Of a stretch of DNA of 64,000 nt, positions 45,902 through 58,797 are shown piece after piece (the stretch's first letter is position 1; each line of letters opens with the position of its first letter). Source of the stretch: Trametopsis cervina (Eukaryota; Basidiomycota; Agaricomycetes; Polyporales; Irpicaceae); NCBI GenBank assembly GCA_022385755.1, contig MU278357.1, positions 310,001-374,000 on the forward strand, written 5' to 3'. The position numbers were made by a program, and so were the translations under genes. The notes below the pieces were generated by a model, which was given only the letters and a program-made list of their open reading frames with translations, had not been told where the DNA came from and did not search any database.

Positions 45902-48755
45902 CTACACGAGCAACAGCATCTCACTCTGCGACTCCCTCATGACCTCCCTCCAATTGACCTGCTGCCCCTGTTTATGGCTCCGTCTCAACCAAACCTGCTG
46001 CATCAGTCCCTTCACCTCCGCCACGTTCCCCACGCCCTCCCCCTGCTGCGTATCCAACAACCTCATCAAAAACTCCCGCTGCGCAGGGTTATCCGTCAAG
46101 CACCCCGCGATGCATATCCCGAACACCACCGAGCGCAGGACGGAGCGCGAGACGAGCGCGCGGTCTAGAGGGATTCGGCGGAGACATTCGATCACTTCTG
46201 TCACGGATTCGACGATCTCGGGGCAGGAGGGGTAGTCGCCTGAGAGGACGGTGTGGAGGTAGAGACGGGCGGAGGCGCGGAAGATGTCGTTCGTGAGCGT
46301 GCGGCGGAGCTCGACGCCTGCTGGGTCGTCCGCGTTCACGTTCACGTTCACGTTCACGTTGATGTTCCCGTTCCCGTTCATCCCATTCCCATTCATCCCA
46401 TTCCCCATATACTGCCCGCCAAATTGTTGCTGCTGCTGGTGCTGGTGCTGGTGCATCCCATCCAACCCCAGCCCACCCACATGCGCAGCGGGGAACCCGC
46501 CCCTAATGAGCGTCGGGCTCTCCACACCGGGGTTGATATACTTCCTCTCGATCTCAAGACCCCTCTCGACGAGTTTCGGGACACTGAGCGCGTTGCGTCT
46601 GCGCTGGACCTCTTTCCAGTACGCGAGGTTCGAGATCTCCGCGATGGCGAGCACGACGTTGTTCTCGCATCCCATGACAGGGAGCATGCTCGTCTCTGGC
46701 GGACTCCTCCTCGCCCCTCCCCCCATCCCTCCTCCATAATGATGATGGTGCGGGTTGCCGGACTCGTCGATATACGCATGCGCCCCGACATCAAACAGCG
46801 TCCTATACGTCTCCAAAAACCTCGGAACGCTCTGCGTCGTCACACTCGCAAGGACATCAAACCACATCGTCGTCTTCACGATAAACCGCGTGCTCTCCGT
46901 GCAATGCTTCATCACGTCCTCCGGGCCATAGAACCGCGAGTTCGTCAGAACGCCATACACGTACTGGCTCGCGACCTGCAGGAACGACTCCCACGCGCCG
47001 CGTCCGCCGGAGAAGAGGATCGTGGAGATCGCGTGCAGGCCCGCCATGGCGTCGCCCTCTGTGAACTGCGATTTTTGCGCGAGGGTCGCGAAGAGGCGTT
47101 TGTACATGTAGTGCTGCTGCACACCCCCGGCCCCGCTCCCGCCTGCGCCCACGCCTACGCCACTGCCGTGTTGTGGGTTGGCTACGGCGAGCGAGGAGGA
47201 GTAGCGCGTCGTGCGATCGCGGTGGATCGCGGCGAGCATGCATGCTGCCTCGCGCGCGGACTGGGAGGACCGGATGAGCTCGTAGATGAAGTTGCGGATC
47301 GTGGATTGGTCGGAGAGGAGGTACTGGATGGGGAGGACGTTCGACATGTAGTGCTGCACGAGCTCCTTTTGTTCGTATGGGATCATCGTGTCGTATGAGT
47401 TCATGGGCTGGGTCAACGCTTCATAGTTCGGGTCGGGAGACTGCTGTAGTTCCTCGTCAGAGCCGTAGCCGTTCGCGGTGTACAGCGGCGAAAATGAACT
47501 TTGTACCGGCGGCGGCAGAGCGGGAGCATAGCTGGAGATGGACTGCTGCTGCTGCTGCATAGGCTGCATTGTTGACGATGTTGATGAAGCTGATATTGTG
47601 TAGGCAGACGAGTATCCAGATGAAGGGGGCCCTGCCAATAGAGAGGGCATTGAGCACAATACATTCATAATATACTAATAGCGGTACGGAGTCTTACAGG
47701 ACGAAGTAGCAGAAGTAGACATGGGAGGCACTAGACTAGCAGAGGATATAATAGGGTTCGGTTGGTTTGGATACAGAATGTCGTTGGGAATCATGGGACT
47801 CCGCCCCAGAGACGCGTCATGAGGATGAGGGTGAGAGTGAGGCGTCAATTCTGGAAGATGTGCAGACCAGGCTGCTGGAAATTACTACCGAGTGGATGAT
47901 ATGGAAACATGGAGGAGTACATACTGGTTTGCTGCTGCTGCGACTGGGGAGCGTAGGAGTGCTGTTGCGAGTCCGAAGGCGGCAACGGGGGCTGGTGGTA
48001 GGGGGCGGGATCTCGAGGATCGCGGACGTAGGAGGTCATGGACTGCTGCTGCCTGACGGGCTCGTGTGTGGCAGCGGAGAGGGTAGGCGTGGGGGGAGTG
48101 GCAGCGGGGGGGCTCGCCTGCAGGTTCTCGACGAGGACGAGGATGGGGGGATCGCTCTCGTTTGAGCGAGGTCCTGAGCCAGAGTGGCCTTTAATCATGC
48201 CCTGCGAGGCGAGGAAGGTCTTGATCTTCTCACGGAGCTCCGTGACGCTGTTGTTCTCCTGCAAAGAAGAAGGGGAAAAAAGAACACGTAAGACACGAGT
48301 CATTGATAAAAAAACAACGGGCCACAAGGGGGAAACACTCACCCTCATCCAGTCCGGACGCTTTGCGCCGAAACCGAGGCACTGCAGCCTGAGACGAACG
48401 CAGGTCTGGCACGCGCCCTCGCCGTTGGGCTGCTCATCGCATTTCTGTAGATACGAAAGAAGGTGATCAGCAATGCGATTCGAGGATGATAGCGTCGGGC
48501 GGGTACGCGGATGCGATGATCGACGATGGGGTGGTGGTGGTGGGTGTGCTCAGCGGAAAAGGGGCAAGATAGGATGTGACGCCCTAGACGACGAGCGCGT
48601 ACCTTTCGGCGAATTCTGCAGGTGTAGCAGCCCGACTTTGCTCTGACGGCGCCTTTTGGTTTGGGCGCTCCGGGTTTCTTTTGCGGCTGCTGGGATCGGG
48701 CGTTTGCAGAGACGGAGGAGATGGTCTTCCTCGGAGAGGTGGGGACGTCCGACAT
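45902..48755 (-). CDS. Zn(II)2Cys6 transcription factor (Fungal_trans_2 type), second of a tandem pair
   Basis: The best model has five exons (48755-48603, 48444-48343, 48258-47925, 47850-47698, 47631-45902) and 823 residues. The zinc cluster is SGCYTCRIRRK joined to KCDEQPNGEGACQTCVRL, RLQCLGFGAKRPDWMR, with the same C-x2-C-x6-C-x9-C-x2-C-x6-C spacing as the neighbour. A Gln/Pro/Ser-rich activation-like region follows, then the regulatory domain (YEQKELVQHYMSNVLPIQYL, ARFIVKTTMWFDVLASV-type helices, ending VNWREVMRESQSEM). A Gly/Asn/Met/Val repeat is encoded at 46330-46410. The start MSDVPTSPRK was preferred; the frame is open further upstream. The intron ending at 47851 has two possible donors. 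It is a nuclear DNA-binding regulator with unknown targets. It is the only gene in some 19 kb. Confidence 0.87.
46330..46410 (-). repeat. In-frame hexanucleotide minisatellite inside the second zinc-cluster factor
   Basis: Tandem GTTCAC, GTTCCC and CATTCC units (plus strand) encode a run of alternating Asn-Val and Asn-Gly/Met-Asn-Gly on the minus strand. The unit length keeps the frame, so expansion or contraction changes protein length without breaking it. Confidence 0.8.
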
Positions 48756-51700
48756 GGCGGGCGGCGGGGGGGCTTGCTGTGAGGACGACGTGGTGGGCGG
48801 TGTTTGCGTGGGATGTGTAGTGTATGCGCTGTGTGCCGGTGGGTGTTTAAGCTGGGAGGGAGATGGTGGCTTGGGCACAAGGACGAGAAAGGGCGTGAGG
48901 CGGTGGATTGGAACGGATGGAAGGTATATGTACTCTGGGCGCTGAGATCACGCACGAAGAGGCAGAAGGCAAAGCTTGGTGCGAGCGGCTAGGAGGGCAG
49001 CCATATATGGGATGCCCACCTTTGTCATGCACGGACCCCAGGAGCACGTCGCGCAGCCAAAGAAAAAAGAAGATTTAAGAAAAAAAGGAAGCCCAGACGC
49101 CGTGCTCCTATTGACGCTCAATGGGGGTCCTCTCTGATCGGGAGGTGGCATCCTCCGGAGAGACGTGGGAGAACGTTGACGCTCATTTGCAACCACCCCC
49201 GAATGAGCGCCCAGCCCAGAACCCAATCTGCGTCCAATCACATTTTGGGGCGTCTCTCTCTCTCCCCGGCCTGTCCTCCCCGCGTCACCATCCCCTCCTC
49301 TCGCAATGCCACCTCACAGTCGACTCGTGCTCACAGATACACACTCACGATGCAAACTACACGCACTCGATTGCGCTCGCACTGCCGATGGTGGTCGTCG
49401 CAGTGGAGGAGGCGACACGTAATGGCCGTCTGCCTCGTGGGACGGGCCTTCGCTGAGTCACGGAGTGTATTGATCACAAGGGCAGCACAGCCGCTCTGGA
49501 TCGGAGATAGGTTACGGCGTCTTTTGACCAGATCTCGTAAGGCACCCGCCAAGTTCGGCAGCCGCCTAGACCATTTCTTCGTTTCCCTCCCTGAACCCAC
49601 ACTGCGATCCGGCGTCTGTGTCACGCTCACCGCTATAGCATAACGCAGGTCACGTCACACACCTCCGCCGCGCCTGTCCGTTCGCTGAGCGCGTGAAATA
49701 CATGCACAGCTCGTTCCAGCAATCCAGCTTTCCATAATCCATACAGTCGTTGTGCTGTGTTGTACTACTGTATACACTACTGCAATCCACACACCATCGC
49801 GTCACCTCCTCTCGTGCACGGCGGCATCATCCCAGCAGCCACGCCCAGCCAACATCCGTCCATCCAGTTCCCTCTTCGTTAGGTAAACCTACGAGCACCA
49901 TCGGAAGTGAGCATCCCTCCATTCGCCCCCATCATCGCTCCCCGTCATCCCTTGAATCCCATACAGCACCCATACCCTCGACACGACACAATCACTCGCC
50001 TCGCCTCGCCGTACAGACGATCCTCCCACGCACGTCGCCCGTAGCTACGCGACACCACTTCCACCCCTCACCACTCACCGCCGCGGCCCATCCCATACAC
50101 GTCCGCCTACCGCCGCCGTGCCCCCGTTAATTAACATAACAAAACACATGCCACGCTCTCACTAGGGGAAGTGCTGCTTCTGACAGAATCGAGAAATCGA
50201 ACCCCGCCGATGCGCGCACCAAACACAACTGTGCTTCTCGGGAAGCCGCCGCCGCTTGGGGTGTGTGTGTGTCCGCGCGCGTAAGACGAGAACACGCACA
50301 CAGACGAAAAACGGACGCGCTCCGTGCTCGCCTTCTTATAGATAGCCCACCCCACTCACTGGCCTCGCACTCGTCCCCGTCCCCCCTTCGTCTTCGCCTT
50401 CGCCTTCTCGACGAACAAACGAACGCGCAACGCGAACGGGCTCCCTCTCCCGTCTCCTCGTCGCCACCCTCGACGACTACCCCGATCTGGCTCCCTCCTT
50501 CATCACGCATTCGGCCCGAGGGTCGTGACCGTACGGGACTTCCCCGCATTGCTGCCAGCCTCAGCCTCGAAATACTGTATGGACAATCATCTGCATGTGG
50601 TCCCCTCCGTCCGCCACGCACGCACGCTGCTGCTCAACCCTGCGCCGATACCGGTCACGCCACCGTCACCGTCCCATGCCCCTCATTCAAACAATCCCAG
50701 CAATACAGTAATACCGACCCAGAGGGACACAGGAGTCGTCCGCATGTGCGCGGAGAGATGGGATGAGGCTGAATGGGGACGGAGCCGAGGATGGGTATGG
50801 GCCACGCCTCATTGTATGCTGGAATATGGTATGGTAAATAAGGAGCTTTTTTCTGTCTGTGTCAGCAGAGGAAAGGGGGCATGGTGTTTGTGTAGAGATG
50901 AGCCTGTACATAGTGTACTGTACGTCCTGCAATCGATACATCTTCCGTCGAAACTTAGTCGTGTGCGCACGCTCGACGAGAACCTTCTGGTCATCGCTGC
51001 GACCTGCACAAAGAAATACCACTTCTGCTGTATGACATAGCGTACTCTGCCGCACTTCTTTACACACATCCCGCCGGCCAGCTCGCATATCACAACGTCC
51101 TCGACAGTACCCCGCACGAGATAACCTACGCTGTGCGCCAACGCGCCTGCGCCAAGGTGCGCTCCCGATCCGCGCGCGATCGCCCTCGCTCGCTCAACAA
51201 TTTTTTCTCTTCCGCGACGCGCGACGAGCGTCACGGGCCCTATGGCGTCTTATCCTATCAGTCGTGGCTGAGCTTGGACGCCGAGGGCTGTTAGTGGGTG
51301 AGGCGGGTGCGGTTGTGCGGTTGTGTATGTGCAGGAAGGCGAGGGGGATGAGGAGCTCGATCGCGGACGCTGCGTGAGTGTGGATTATTTGTGCTGCCTC
51401 GGCGTGATTTTTGTAAAATTGAGGGTGATGAGAGCCGTGCAAAGTCGGTATTGGTGTGACGTCGGTGTACAACGCGAGAGTTGTCCCCTTCGCGCCCCCG
51501 ACCTCCCTGCTTATCCCACACAATGTACATGGGTGCTACATACCATTGCGTACCCGCCACACTCCCAATAAAAAATCCTACTCACAACAAACCACAAAAC
51601 AACCACATCTCTCCTCCCTGCTCTGCCGAAGACGCGCACACCCATCTCTCAAATCTCAATCTCGATCACCATACACCACCCGTGCACGATCACCCTCCCG

Positions 51701-52497
51701 CTCCCGCTCCTTTCCTCCCTCATCCTCCTTGCTCATCCAAATCCAACAGTCATACACCGCGCGTCAGCGGGCCACCAATCCCTGACTTAGCTCATTTTCC
51801 TGCGGTCCCGGAGGTGAAACATCGGGTCTGGACAGTATATTGCACGAGTTGATGACGGCGGCGGGTCGCGGATCTGGTGAGAAATGTGATAAATCGACAA
51901 TTAGTCGCATAGGCGACCCGCCGGGCGTGCGTACGCGTAATGCGAGGAAAACGAGGGGAATAAGACAAGGGAAGGAAGGAGAAATGTCGCGGGAACGGGC
52001 GCGTCGGGTGTCGGTGTCTTAGCGAGATCGATGCGTTGCGTTGCGTTTTGTGTTGTGTTGGGCACAACTGAAGAATTTCTTTGTGGGACTTGGCTTTCTT
52101 CGCGGCTTTGGTTGTTCGAGGACATCGATGAGGGAGGGGGAGGGGAGATCTCTTGGCGCCGCGTATGTCGTTAGCCCAGGGATCCAGCACTTCGAGGAGG
52201 CCTGGAGGAACAAAGGGAACTCACGAGCCCTACATCCCTGCACGCACTAAATTTGAGCTGGAAAGGGCGTCTTGACACCCTCAGGGTCGATACCGATACC
52301 GAGCACTAGAACACCAGAGACAAAAATACGCAAAACACAAAAAGATCTACGCTGCGCGCACTTTATCTAAGTACTGTAATAAAGCGGCCCTGACCTTACG
52401 AGCGAGCGGTGGATGTTCGGCGTCGTCGTCGAACAAATGGGAGGCCGTTATCTCCCTGAATGTGCACGTCAAAGGGCGCGTTTCGGTGACGGTACCG

Positions 52498-52518
52498 GTT
52501 ATGATTATGATTATGATG
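52498..52518. repeat. ATGATT microsatellite
   Basis: Three tandem copies of a TTATGA hexamer in non-coding DNA. Confidence 0.6.
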
Positions 52519-53095
52519 CGTGTTTATTGGGGTGGCGGGCAATGCGCAGCACGGCTGGGTCTAGGCTGCAGGGCGGGATCTGCAACGACCATCATCTGCA
52601 ACAATATGGAGAATGGAGAGGTTGGGATGCGGTGAGCCGAGCCCACTCAGTACATAGAGTCGGTTAAACGGCCCTGCGCGACGTGTGCATATGGGTTGTC
52701 CTTTCTTCTCCCTCTCTCCCTTCTTTCTTTTGTTTTGGCGTAAGAAAGTAAATCACGAGCAATTTCGGATGGCGTAGCGTAGCGAGAACTTATAAATAGC
52801 GCCCGCCTCTTCGGATCCTCGATGCATCGGACCTGCACGTCCAAAACGCAAGTGATCTTCAACGTGCAACGTTCAGTTGTTCGTGCATACCAACAAAGTC
52901 AGTTCGAATTCTAAATGCACGAAGATGTGCGGAGAACGCGCATCGCACTTTAGTCCCGGACGTCGTCGCTGGGTCCACTGACAGCCCAGCCAGAACGACA
53001 GCGACACACTGAATACATAGCGGCTCGCTAGGCTTGAGCTAAACTGAGAGATCGCAGTCAGTCCCCGTCCCCATCCAATTTGACGCTCCACCACC

Positions 53096-53127
53096 AATTC
53101 AATCCAATCCAATCCAATTCAATTCAG
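53096..53127. repeat. CCAAT/CAATT microsatellite
   Basis: About six tandem five-base units alternating AATCC and AATTC. By chance they create several CCAAT boxes in a row, but no gene start is nearby. Confidence 0.6.
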
Positions 53128-55961
53128 TTGCTATTGCCAGGTTACAACAGACGCGCCTCCCCCTTTGACGTCGGCGCGCCTCCTGCAGAGTCTATTCCAT
53201 TATGCATTATGTATGCAAGCGCCGCCTGCGTTGGTTGGGTGAAACGAACGCACGCGCCTCCTGGAGAGGAAGATCGGAGGGCCCGATCGCGGGGGCAAAG
53301 ATGAGAGACGCAAAGACGCAGACGGGATGAGAGGAAAGAGGAGAGACGCGGGCGCCGAGGGTCATCGTCATGCCGATGACGAGCGAGTTTTGGGCTATGT
53401 ATATCCATTCGTTATTCTGGGCTCGCGCCGCGACGCGACGACGACCAAGATGCAACGTCGACTCCAGCGACGAGGAGTGTAGTGGGCTAGTGCTGGCGTG
53501 GTCTATGTGTGGTAGAGCACGATGCCCGACGCGCGTTCGTCATCAATCGCCGACGCCGTCGGTATATTACCCACGCACTCGAAACCACGACGCCATCGGG
53601 CTACACTAGCCACCAATTCTTGTTCGCGCCTTGCACCAACTCCATCACAATGCACTCTCGTCATCCCGATCCGCAGACCAACAGCACGACACAACAGAGT
53701 GGATGTATTTGTCCTGGCTAGCGACGCTCGGCTGGGTCGTGAGGTTCGCGGGCACCGGCGTTCCGGGGTCCTTCTTGCATTCGGAATCGGATTTGGATGG
53801 ACTGTGCATGAGCATGTGCATGTGCGAGGATGTGTGAGAGGGGATGAGAGGGCGAGGGTGTGTTCGGGATGAGTCAGGGTGATGATGTGCCGTGCGAGGT
53901 TATTTTGGTTTTGGGTCGACTCGACGCAAAGTTTGCAGTTTCAGAATATATTTGGGTGATGCTGGAATTTGGATATGAATGTGAGTGCCGACGGCCTGCC
54001 TGCTGCGACACCTGCATCGACACTGACGAATGCGAATGACGACACCGAAACGACGCGATGCGATGCTGACCTCGCTCGTCTGACCAGTCACTATACCATA
54101 CACACCCGCCGGACCAAGCAACTCTGCGAACGACGGGTCTCGTGCCTCTTGGCTTGGCTCTGTCTGTCCGTAATACAGTACACATTACATTCATACAATC
54201 CAGACAATCCAGACAACACCTTGGGCGTAATAACGCGCAGCCCGCTCTCGTTATACCGTCTCCGAATTCTCCTATCACGAACGCCAGCCAGCCCCACCCA
54301 ACCCAACCCCTCAAGATTTCAAGACACCGAGAGCCACACACGTCCACCACGCCATGCCTAGGGTCCACCTCCCACATTACCATTAACATTACCGTTAATG
54401 ACGCCTCCACGCGCACTACGCGTGCATGCATGCAGCACAGAGGGGCTCTGACAGACACAGACGCAGAAGATAGGTAGCCAGATTGGCGTCCTCCGCCTCA
54501 CCTCATCCCTGCCTACCCACTCGCCTCACCTCGCCTCGCTCACCGCGCGTGTTGGTTAGGCCGCGGTGTGGGGTAGGGGTAAGGCTAGGGGGCGCGTCAC
54601 GTCGGACAGGAAAAAGCACCCGCCCGCGCGCGCGCCCAACGTTAATCCCTAAAAAATCCCTCCCTGACGAGCGCGTCCTCAACGACGCTGGAACTGGTTG
54701 GTTGGCTACTGTAGGGGGGCAGCACAGCAGCGCTTCCCGGAGTTGGGGATCGGCAGGGGGATCTGGTGGGCTCCGCGTCTGCGTCTCCTTGAGCTCAAAA
54801 CTCTTGTGCTACTGAACGACCGACCGAGACGAGCTCGGGTGTATGGACGATGGACGACAGCAGACCCAGGAACGCGCCATCGAGGTGTCAGCGGGAGGCG
54901 AAGCGACTTCGGAACCGCACTCAGAACTTGGAGGTGGGGAGGGATGCGACGGATGGACGGACGGGCGTCGTACCTTATCTGACAGACCGAACGCGCCCAA
55001 CGCAACTCGATGCCTTACAGTTCTGTACCGGCGTCACCGTCTGAGGTGCGGTGCCACAACGCGGCTGCGCGATTCGAAGGAGAGGACACGAACATCCACC
55101 TTGTTCGCGCACCGTGCAGTGTCGGGGAAGCGACACGGTCTCAAGGCTCGTATCTCCGATATTCCTCGACGAGCACCGGTTGTGCACCAACCAAGGGTCC
55201 ACTGCCCAACCCCCTGCTCCTGGCCTGACATGCCCTGCCGAGACCCCAAGGGTCCAACCGTCCGTCCGCTTCCGTCGCGCGCAGACAGACAGAATACGGT
55301 TTCATTCTTCATTCCTCGGGAGGTATAGCTACTAGAACTAGTAATGACATACGTATCCAGATATCCAACTATCTGCGTTCTGCTTATTGAACCGTCTGCG
55401 TGCCTCGTGCCTCGTGTAGCAGATGAAGGGCTGAGGACGCCCGAAAGAGAAGTCTGAGGATGACTGAGCCAGCCTGCTTGGCCGAACTTTAATGAGTACC
55501 GGGCTCGGGACGGATGACAGTCATCCCATCCCATCCTGCGATAGCGTACGGTACCATACATTCTGGTGTGGGTCTCCCGGCCGTCCATTCCCGTCACACA
55601 CACACGAACCCGAATCCCGTTGTATACACCCTTTGAGTTTGAGTTCGAATTTGAATGAATGAACGTCGCGCACAGCAGGGGACGCAGAGCGCACAAACGC
55701 GGTATAGCACGTCCGTATCCCCGTGTGCCCTTGCCCGTCGCACCCTTGTACCCGTATACCCCACACGCCACACGAGTGAGAGAGAGCTCGAAATCGAGAA
55801 TAACCACCAGTAGAATAATCGTACAACCGCGCTTTACCGTTCCCGTTCGTTACCGTAACCATTACTTTTTACCTAACCACTTCACGCCACGCCACGCCAG
55901 AAAATCAAGCACACGCAAACATCATCCCCGTCGATCCCGAACCCGCCTATCCGAACCGAAC

Positions 55962-58029
55962 TCACGCCTCCGAAGCAGCAGGCCCGCTCCCACCACCGCT
56001 CATAGACCCAAGCGTCGGATGCGCCAAAAAGCTGCCCGCCCCGCTCAGACTCAACCTCCTCGCAATCGAGTCCCGTCTCCGTTGCGGCGATCCTGCCCCT
56101 GCTCCTGCCCCACTCCCTCCTCCTACCCCTACACCTCCTACACCGCTTCCGCTTCCACTAACACCAGAAGAAGACGGTACAAGCGTGGGCGACGTCCCTC
56201 CCGAAGCAGAAGACGTCGATGCGCCGCGCGTGTGCCCTGAGCCCGAGCCCGAGCTCCCAACCTGGTCGGACGCGGATGGGATGGGCACGGACGCAGACGT
56301 AGATACAGATGTTGGCGCTTTGAGGATGGGGATGGGCGCGCCGGGTGTGATAGCAGCAGGCGCGGGGGGCATCGAATGCGCATGTCCATGCCCATGCTGC
56401 TGAGCCTGCGAATGCGAATGTGGGGAAGGAGACGCCGAATCGCCCGGCACGAGCGCCCTGCGCGCGATGAGCGCGCGCACGGCGCTGAGCCACTTGATCT
56501 CCTCCTCCTCGCTCGGCGCACACACGAGCAGCGTCCGTTTCGTCGTGACGATCTTGAACGTGTGTTTTCCGGCGCCGCCGTCGGTGTGTTCGTCGGAGGG
56601 CGGGGAGAGCCCGAGAGGGCGCGCGGGGAGGTCGTATTCGAGCGCGTCGAGGATCTGGGAGAGCGGGATTGAGCGGTGTGGTTTGTTGTCCTGTTTGTGC
56701 GAGCAGCGTGAGTTCAGGGGTAAATAATGTAAAGAAAATGGGGAGACCCACCATGTGGCTACGCGTATACACGAGCTTGTCGCCCGTGAGCACGAACCAG
56801 CGGTTATGCCAGATATGCCGCCGCGAGCCGCATTTCATGAGGTATCCCGAGAGCACGACTTTGCTCGGGTCGATCGGCCCCGTCTGCTTCGCCTGCTCTT
56901 GCCCCGCACCGGGCGTCGCGGGCGGGGGAGGCGGCGCAGCGCGGGGGACGCTGGACGACGCGTCCTCGCTCTCGGACGAGGTGAGGTGGTGGTTGTACGG
57001 AGAGTGCGAGAGCGAGGGGGACGCGGGGACGGCAGCTTGGGAGTGTGATTGTTGTATTGGCTGCTGTTGTTGTTGGGCTTGCTGCTGGTACGAATGCCGT
57101 CCCTGCAACGGCGCAGCAGCGCTCGTGCGCGGGATAGGTATCGGCGCAGTGACGACAGAAGACTGCGTCGACGTAGCCTGTAGCGCAGTCCTCGCATCCG
57201 TGACAGCCTTCACCCACTCGGTGACCTCCTGCGGGGCGTCCGCCTGGAGGTAGAACGTGCGCGTGGGCGAGACGAGGACGAATGTGTTCTGGTGTTTCTT
57301 GAGCTGCACGGGCGTGCACGAGTGGATCTCGGACAGCTCGAGCAGACGGAGGAGCTTGTACTCCGCTGCGGTCTTGTAGAACGCGAGATGTGCTGGACGA
57401 AGGACGAACCACCGTTTCTTCCACGTCTGTATTGCAGCGATTTTGTTTTCCCGGCGCGTACGAAGTGCACATAATAGACGTGGACGCAGACAGATAGACG
57501 CATGGAAGCATGGACAGACGCACAGAAACGGAGAAAGAAACCGTCAGCTCCGGTTCGAAGAGCACAACAACACTGGGACGACGCACCTTCCGCCGTTCGC
57601 CCTTCTTCCAGAGGTAGCCCGTCTTCAGCACAGTGTCGTCGCGCGGGCGCGCAGCCGTCTGCGTGCGCCACCCGCCTTCCTCGTCCTCCTCGTCCTCTTC
57701 TGATTCCTCGCCGCTGCCGCTCCGTCGTTCGGCGATCGCCTGCAGTGCTGGCGCGGGCGCGGTCAAAGGCGAGGCGGCATACGCTTCTGGCGACAGCACT
57801 GAATCCGAGTCCGACTCGGTTCCAGAGATCGGTGCCGGGTGTTGCTGTGGTTGCTGCTGCACGCCAAAGAGAACACAAAACACAGATAGGGGGATTGTCA
57901 GCGGTGTAGGGTACAAGGCACGGTGGACAATGACCTTACCTTTGGTAGAGGGCGCGCGGCGGAATGCACAGACAGCTTGCGGGTGACTTCTTGCAACGAC
58001 GGCGGCGGCGCCGAGCGCGATGCGGACAT
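55962..58029 (-). CDS. Double PH-domain protein
   Basis: Four exons (58029-57940, 57856-57587, 57426-56752, 56690-55962) give 587 residues. The first PH domain (about residues 105-210) reads LKTGYLWKKGERRK, TWKKRWFVLRPAHLAFYKTA, LLRLLELSEIHSCTPV, RTFYLQADAPQEVTEWVKAV. A linker rich in Gln, Ser and Pro with an acidic patch follows. The second PH domain (about 300-420) reads LSGYLMKCGSRRHIWHNRWF, VLTGDKLVYTRSHM, HTFKIVTTKRTLLVCAPSEE, EIKWLSAVRALI; the conserved Trp ends both. The tail is Ser/Gly-rich with a basic RRRDSIARRLSLSG segment. Two PH domains suggest membrane recruitment by phosphoinositides, as in TAPP-like adaptors; lipid specificity cannot be read here. The start ATG at 58029 opens a 90-nt exon that joins in phase. 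The gene faces away from the acyl-CoA-binding protein gene. Confidence 0.88.
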
Positions 58030-58797
58030 GGTGTTGATGTTCAAGCGTGAGGGGTAGAGATAGGGGTATCCCGAGCAACTCGACGAGTGCCCGCCTTGCA
58101 AGGTAGACCGTGCAGACCAGCCCTTTCAGTGTCGTGCTCGATGATGATGAGGATCGACTAGGCGGAGTCTGTCGGAGTTTAATGTGGGCGCACACCTGGC
58201 GATGTGCTGTTCGCGGTACTCTGGTCTGCAGATCGATAGGGCGCGGTACGTGCGGGCGGGTGTAAGGTGAGGTTGTAGGTTGGGTGTTGTGAGCTGGAGG
58301 GCGGGGATGACGACGTGCGCAAGGGAATGGGCGGGAGGTGCTCAGGCGGGAAGTTCTAGCGGAGACTCACAGCTTTGTTCTTCTGCGCTGGCTCGCTGGC
58401 TGCAGAGCTTAGATCGCGCGGAGGCGCCATCAAACGCGTGATGCGCGATGGCGGCTTTGCAGAATCACTCGCGACAGTACCGTACTCGATGGTTGTTCAA
58501 ATGTGAGGGCCACACTTCGTGCACAACATCAAGCCCAAGCAACCCCAGACGAAACAGCCTGCCAACCCACCCCAGCACACCACCACTCTCACAGTCGCAG
58601 CATGCCAGTTTCTGCATTCGCAGCAGCCTCCAGCGGAGTTTGCCGCCCGTGATCATTGGGGATACAGATGGGGGGAAGATTGCGATGGTGCTAGGATATA
58701 AGCCTACGACCGTTATTACACCCTACGACTGATATTGCTGCCAGCCACCACCGACACCTACCATCCCGCCGTACACACATAACACCGTCTATTCACC
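58030..58797. other. Divergent promoter region between the PH-domain gene and the acyl-CoA-binding protein gene
   Basis: This 768-nt region has no supported gene. GATATAAG (58695-58702), about 100 nt before the ATG at 58798, is a good TATA candidate for the acyl-CoA-binding protein gene. Confidence 0.5.
58695..58702 (+). promoter_or_regulatory. TATA-like box upstream of the acyl-CoA-binding protein gene
   Basis: GATATAAG about 100 nt before the start codon, in the expected range for a strongly expressed fungal gene. Confidence 0.4.

Larger units (their letters stand above)
48756..55961. other. 7.2-kb gene-free region upstream of the second zinc-cluster factor
   Basis: No supported gene. The left part (48756-49200) is the proximal promoter of the factor. 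Elsewhere are CACC/CCATC-rich stretches (49700-50110), pyrimidine runs (51590-51730), microsatellites at 52498-52518 and 53096-53127, and at least six TACTGTA/TACAGTA heptamers (49766, 50704, 50916, 52372, 54174, 54707). The right end is the 3' flank of the PH-domain gene. Confidence 0.5.

Noticed and set aside
46253..47398. A 381-codon open frame on the plus strand
   Set aside because: It is exactly antisense to the coding exon of the second zinc-cluster factor and has no family features; it is a shadow of that gene.
56158..58195. Several long alternative frames in the PH-domain gene region
   Set aside because: They overlap the PH-domain exons in other frames and read through introns; only the spliced frame gives two PH domains.
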